Shown: positions 4,206 through 6,715 of the stretch, piece by piece
How the letters are laid out: every line of letters begins with the position of its first letter
Position numbering within the stretch: the stretch's first letter is position 1
Source of the DNA: an uncultured Eubacteriales bacterium
GTDB taxonomy: Bacteria > Bacillota > Clostridia > Oscillospirales > Oscillospiraceae
DNA: 6,715 bases
Assembly: GCA_900555795.1 (NCBI GenBank)
Contig: USMP01000073.1
Span: forward strand, 1-6,715
Reading direction: 5' to 3'
Made by a program: the position numbers and the translations under genes
The notes under the pieces: generated by a model
Databases searched by the model: none
Told to the model about the DNA's origin: nothing
What the model saw: the letters and a program-made list of their open reading frames with translations, nothing else

Positions 4206-5315
4206 ATGAAATTTTCCTGCGAAAAAGCTATCCTGCAGGCCGCCATCTCCACCGCCTCCCGGGCTGTATCCGCCAAGAGCTCCATTCCCGCCCTGGAGGG
4301 GCTCCTCCTCAGCGCCGACGGCGTACTCACCGTCTCCGGCTACAACATGCAGACCGGAATCCGCACCACCGTGGATGCGGACGTAACAGAAAATGGCTCC
4401 CTTGTCCTCAGCGCCCGCCTCTTCGGCGACATCATCCGCCGTATGCCCGACGATGTGGTGGTCTTTTCCTCCGATAAAAATCTGAACGTCAAGCTGACCT
4501 GCGGCGACGCGTCCTTCGAAATTCTGGCCATCTCCGCAAGCGACTATCCGGATCTGCCGGAGGTGGAGGACCAGTACAGCGTGTCCATCCAGCAGAAGGT
4601 GCTGGGGGCCATGATCGCCGAAACCGCCTTCGCCGTATCCACCAACGAGGCCCGGCCCGTACACACCGGCTCCCTCTTTGAAATCGGGGAGCGGGGGCTG
4701 ACGGTGGTAAGTGTGGACGGCTTCCGCCTGGCTCTGCGCCAGGAGCCTCTGGAGCGGATTGACGGCGGGGCCTTCAGCTTTGTAGCCCCCGGCTCCGCCC
4801 TCAGCGAGGTGGAAAAAATCTGCGCGGACACCGAGGATCTGGCCACCATCACCCTGGGCAACCGGCACCTCCTCTTTGAGGTGGGCCAGACCCAGCTGAT
4901 CTGCCGGCGGCTGGAGGGGGAATTTTTGGACTACAAGACCGCCATTCCCCGGGCAAACCCCATCACGATTATTGCCGACACCAAGACCATGATGGAGTCC
5001 ATCGACCGGGTGAGCGTGGTCATCTCCGACAAGCAGAAGAGCCCGGTGCGCTGCGTATTTGACGCGGACCGGGTGTATATGTCCGCCAAAACCGGCAATG
5101 GGGAAGCCAAGGACGTGTGCCGGGTGGCCGGGGACGGCGGCGGCCTGGAGATTGGCTTCAATAACCGCTATCTGCTGGAGGCGCTGAAGTACGCCCCGGC
5201 GGACCAGGTGCGCCTGGAACTGAACACCGGCATCTCTCCCTGCATCATCGCCCCCGTGGAAGGGGAGGAGAACTTTCTCTACATGGTACTGCCGGTGCGG
5301 CTGAAAAACAGCTGA
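4206..5315 (+). CDS. dnaN: DNA polymerase III beta subunit (sliding clamp)
   Basis: DnaN forms the ring-shaped dimer that tethers DNA polymerase III and other partners to DNA. The 369-residue length is normal and fits three clamp domains (about 1-122, 126-245 and 247-369). Recognisable family segments are MKFSCEKAILQAAISTASRA at the start, SASDYPDLP (about 111-119), STNEARPVHTGSLFEI (about 144-159), SVDGFRLALR (about 168-177), LEGEFLDYKTAIP (about 236-248), and the C-terminal YMVLPVRL (359-366), which corresponds to the partner-binding MPMRL end of other clamps. The residue after RPV is His where many clamps have a hydrophobic residue, a small oddity. The ATG is preceded by AAAGGA with 8 nt spacing. 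It lies next to oriC and follows dnaA, as in most bacteria. No separate promoter stands out, so read-through from dnaA is probable. Confidence 0.98.
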   Translation: MKFSCEKAILQAAISTASRAVSAKSSIPALEGLLLSADGVLTVSGYNMQTGIRTTVDADVTENGSLVLSARLFGDIIRRMPDDVVVFSSDKNLNVKLTCGDASFEILAISASDYPDLPEVEDQYSVSIQQKVLGAMIAETAFAVSTNEARPVHTGSLFEIGERGLTVVSVDGFRLALRQEPLERIDGGAFSFVAPGSALSEVEKICADTEDLATITLGNRHLLFEVGQTQLICRRLEGEFLDYKTAIPRANPITIIADTKTMMESIDRVSVVISDKQKSPVRCVFDADRVYMSAKTGNGEAKDVCRVAGDGGGLEIGFNNRYLLEALKYAPADQVRLELNTGISPCIIAPVEGEENFLYMVLPVRLKNS

Positions 5316-5330
5316 TTGGAAATACTTGGA

Positions 5331-5546
5331 ATGGAAACCATTACGATTACAACTGAATATATCAAGCTGCAGGATCTTTTGAAGTTCGCAGGCCTTGTGT
5401 CCACCGGCGGCGAGGCCAAAAGCCTGATTGCCGACGGCGCGGTGGAGGTCAACGGCGGGGTGTGCTCCATGCGGGGCAAAAAAATCCGGCCCGGGGACCA
5501 GGTGGTCTTTCAGGGCAGGGTTTTGACGGTGGCCTATGCGGATTGA
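5331..5546 (+). CDS. yaaA: S4-domain RNA-binding protein YaaA/RlbA family
   Basis: This is a 71-residue protein beginning METITITTEYIKLQDLLKF. It is followed by the S4-like core GLVSTGGEAKSLIADGAVEVNG (residues about 26-47, read here in parts: GLVSTGGEAK, then LIADGAVEVNG) and RGKKIRPGDQV (about 52-62). The S4 fold binds structured RNA. The Bacillus homologue YaaA (RlbA), encoded between dnaN and recF and also 71 residues long, is linked to ribosome assembly. The frame can be extended to a TTG at 5316, directly after the dnaN stop. I chose ATG 5331 because it restores the family length and N-terminus and has GGA at 5318-5320 upstream; the ribosome binding site is weak either way. The gene lies 15 nt after dnaN and overlaps recF by 11 nt, so it sits in a tight dnaN-yaaA-recF unit. 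Its role near a replication origin is unclear. Confidence 0.92.
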   Translation: METITITTEYIKLQDLLKFAGLVSTGGEAKSLIADGAVEVNGGVCSMRGKKIRPGDQVVFQGRVLTVAYAD

Positions 5547-6663
5547 GCGGCTGCGGCTGGAAAATTTCCGCAGCTACCGGGAGGAAGCCGTGGCGTTTGA
5601 TCCGGTGTGCAACGTGATTTTCGGGGAGAACGCCCAGGGAAAGACCAACCTGCTGGAGGCGCTGATCTGCCTCAGCTGCGGCCGGTCGCCCCGGACCCGG
5701 TCCGACCGGGAGCTGATCTCCTTTGGACAGCCGGGATTTGTGCTGGAGGGGACTGTCTTTTCCCGGGAGCGGAGTTTTGTCAGCCGCATCGAGGCGGGCT
5801 TTGGAAGGAAGAAGAGGATATCCGTGAACAAGGTGCCCGCAAAGGCCGCGTCGGAATTGAGCCAGGTGCTCAGCACGGTGTATTTCAGTCCCGAGGATCT
5901 GCAGCTGATCCGGGACGGGGCGGCCCAGCGGCGGCGGTTTATGGACGCCTCCCTCTGCCAGCTGCGGCCCCGGTACGCGGAGGCCCTGGGGGAATATGGG
6001 CGGCTCTATGAGCACAAGACCCGTATCCTGCGGGACAGCGACCAGAGGCCGGATCTTCTGTCCGCCCTGCCGGACTTCAACCGGCGCCTGGCGGAGACAG
6101 GGGCGGTGCTGATCCACTACCGGGCCCGGTTCGTCCGCCGCCTGGCGGACTACGCCGCCGCCGCCCACGGGGAGTGCTCCGGGGGACGGGAGAAGCTGGA
6201 ACTGCGCTATGAGACGGTGAAAACGGTGGAGGACCCTTTTGGGCCCCACCAGGTGCTGGTGGAGCAGCTGGAGGCCCATCAGCGTGCCCACCATGGGGCG
6301 GAACTTGCCAGCCGCCAGTGTCTCTCCGGCCCTCACAAGGATGAACTGGAGGTGCTGCTGGACGGGCTCAGCGCCCGCAGCTTCGCCTCCCAGGGCCAGA
6401 CCCGGACGGCGGCGCTGGCTCTGAAGCTGGCGGCCAGGGAGGTCCACAGGGAGATTTTGGGGGAATATCCAGTGCTGCTGCTGGACGATGTGCTCAGCGA
6501 ACTGGACCCCCGGCGGCAGGAATTTGTACTCAACCGCATCGGAGGGGGACAGGTATTCATTACCTGCTGCGAGGATGACAGGCTCCACCAGCTGCTGGAG
6601 GGAAAGGTCTTTCACGTGGCGGGGGGACAGGTAACTGTCCCGGGGGATGTTTCTGCTTCTTAA
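5536..6663 (+). CDS. recF: DNA replication and repair protein RecF
   Basis: RecF is an SMC/ABC-like ATPase that, with RecO and RecR, directs RecA to gapped DNA and stalled forks. The protein is 375 residues, normal for the family. Motifs in order: N-terminal IERLRLENFRSY (3-14), Walker A FGENAQGKTNLLEAL (29-43), YFSPEDLQLIRDG (about 116-128) with RRRFMD (132-137), SGPHKDELEV (264-273), the ABC signature FASQGQTRTAAL (283-294), Walker B VLLLDDVLSELD (313-324) with catalytic acidic residues, and QVFITC (339-344). All ATPase elements are intact. The ATG lies inside the end of yaaA (11-nt overlap), with only a weak GGTGG upstream, so translation probably depends on ribosomes finishing yaaA. The coding strand is noticeably G-rich compared with the first half of dnaN. 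Confidence 0.98.
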   Translation: MRIERLRLENFRSYREEAVAFDPVCNVIFGENAQGKTNLLEALICLSCGRSPRTRSDRELISFGQPGFVLEGTVFSRERSFVSRIEAGFGRKKRISVNKVPAKAASELSQVLSTVYFSPEDLQLIRDGAAQRRRFMDASLCQLRPRYAEALGEYGRLYEHKTRILRDSDQRPDLLSALPDFNRRLAETGAVLIHYRARFVRRLADYAAAAHGECSGGREKLELRYETVKTVEDPFGPHQVLVEQLEAHQRAHHGAELASRQCLSGPHKDELEVLLDGLSARSFASQGQTRTAALALKLAAREVHREILGEYPVLLLDDVLSELDPRRQEFVLNRIGGGQVFITCCEDDRLHQLLEGKVFHVAGGQVTVPGDVSAS

Positions 6664-6668
6664 TTTTT

Positions 6669-6715
6669 GGGGGTTCCGCCCCCAGGGCGGGTTCCTTTTT
6701 CTTCGTAGAAAAAGG
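6669..6715. repeat. Overlapping inverted repeats after recF, terminator- or REP-like
   Basis: Right after the recF stop come GGGGG (6669-6673) and CCCCC (6679-6683) around a 5-nt loop. An alternative stem is CCGCCC (6676-6681) with GGGCGG (6685-6690). A third, separate hairpin pairs CCTTTTTCT (6694-6702) with AGAAAAAGG (6707-6715) across the loop TCGT; it runs to the window edge and may be longer. GGGTTCC occurs twice (6671-6677 and 6689-6695). The cluster could end the dnaN-yaaA-recF transcript, but the U-run sits inside the third stem instead of after a GC stem. An alternative is a dispersed intergenic repeat. Confidence 0.55.

Noticed and set aside
4134..4868. Minus-strand frame opposite the start of dnaN
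   Set aside because: It has Gly-rich, motif-free translation and runs through the origin spacer; it is a shadow of dnaN.
5316..5330. TTG start of yaaA immediately after the dnaN stop
   Set aside because: No ribosome binding site precedes it and it extends the protein beyond the family start; ATG 5331 gives the usual 71 residues.
5449..6615. Minus-strand frame (388 codons) opposite recF
   Set aside because: Pro/Gln/Leu-rich antisense translation with no domain; recF is fully supported on the other strand.
1..6715. CRISPR array, transposase, phage gene, tRNA or rRNA
   Set aside because: No regularly spaced repeats, mobile-element proteins or RNA gene signatures were seen; the gene order is the undisturbed ancestral origin arrangement.

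Overview
This window is the chromosomal replication-origin neighbourhood of a Gram-positive bacterium. The gene order is the classic Bacillota one: jag-yidC-yidD-rnpA-rpmH on the minus strand, then oriC, then dnaA-dnaN-yaaA-recF on the plus strand. Coding regions are GC-rich, with codons mostly ending in G or C, while the intergenic origin DNA is AT-rich. The protein sequences look clostridial. A high-GC gut member of the Oscillospiraceae type (Flavonifractor/Lawsonibacter-like) is my best inference, but I cannot fix the genus without a search.

Left arm (1-2366, transcribed leftward, away from the origin). A promoter matching the sigma-A consensus at every position (TTGACA, 17 bp, TATAAT; 2338-2366) precedes a structured leader of about 115 nt. 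The operon then runs rpmH (ribosomal protein L34), rnpA (RNase P protein), yidD (small insertion-associated membrane protein), yidC (membrane insertase) and jag/khpB (RNA-binding protein, cut off by the window edge). rnpA and yidD overlap by 7 nt, and the jag ribosome binding site is made from the last codons of yidC, so translation appears coupled.

Origin. It is bipartite, split by dnaA. The upstream half (about 2369-2607) holds a 25-bp palindrome, one near-consensus DnaA box, a repeated ATATTGTG element and the dnaA promoter. The downstream half (3922-4205) is the main cluster. It has two perfect DnaA boxes and several one-mismatch boxes, then a CTA-rich triplet stretch resembling DnaA-trios, then an AT-rich tract just before dnaN. 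This is the probable unwinding site.

Right arm (2608-6715, rightward). dnaA encodes the initiator, dnaN the sliding clamp, yaaA a small S4-domain RNA-binding protein, and recF the ABC-type ATPase that helps load RecA at gapped DNA. yaaA and recF overlap by 11 nt. After recF the window ends in GC-rich and AT-rich inverted repeats.

All genes look intact apart from truncated jag. I found no mobile element, CRISPR array, tRNA or rRNA, and no new gene system. The points worth a second look are regulatory: the trio-like unwinding element, the palindrome abutting the rpmH promoter, the structured rpmH leader and the repeat after recF.
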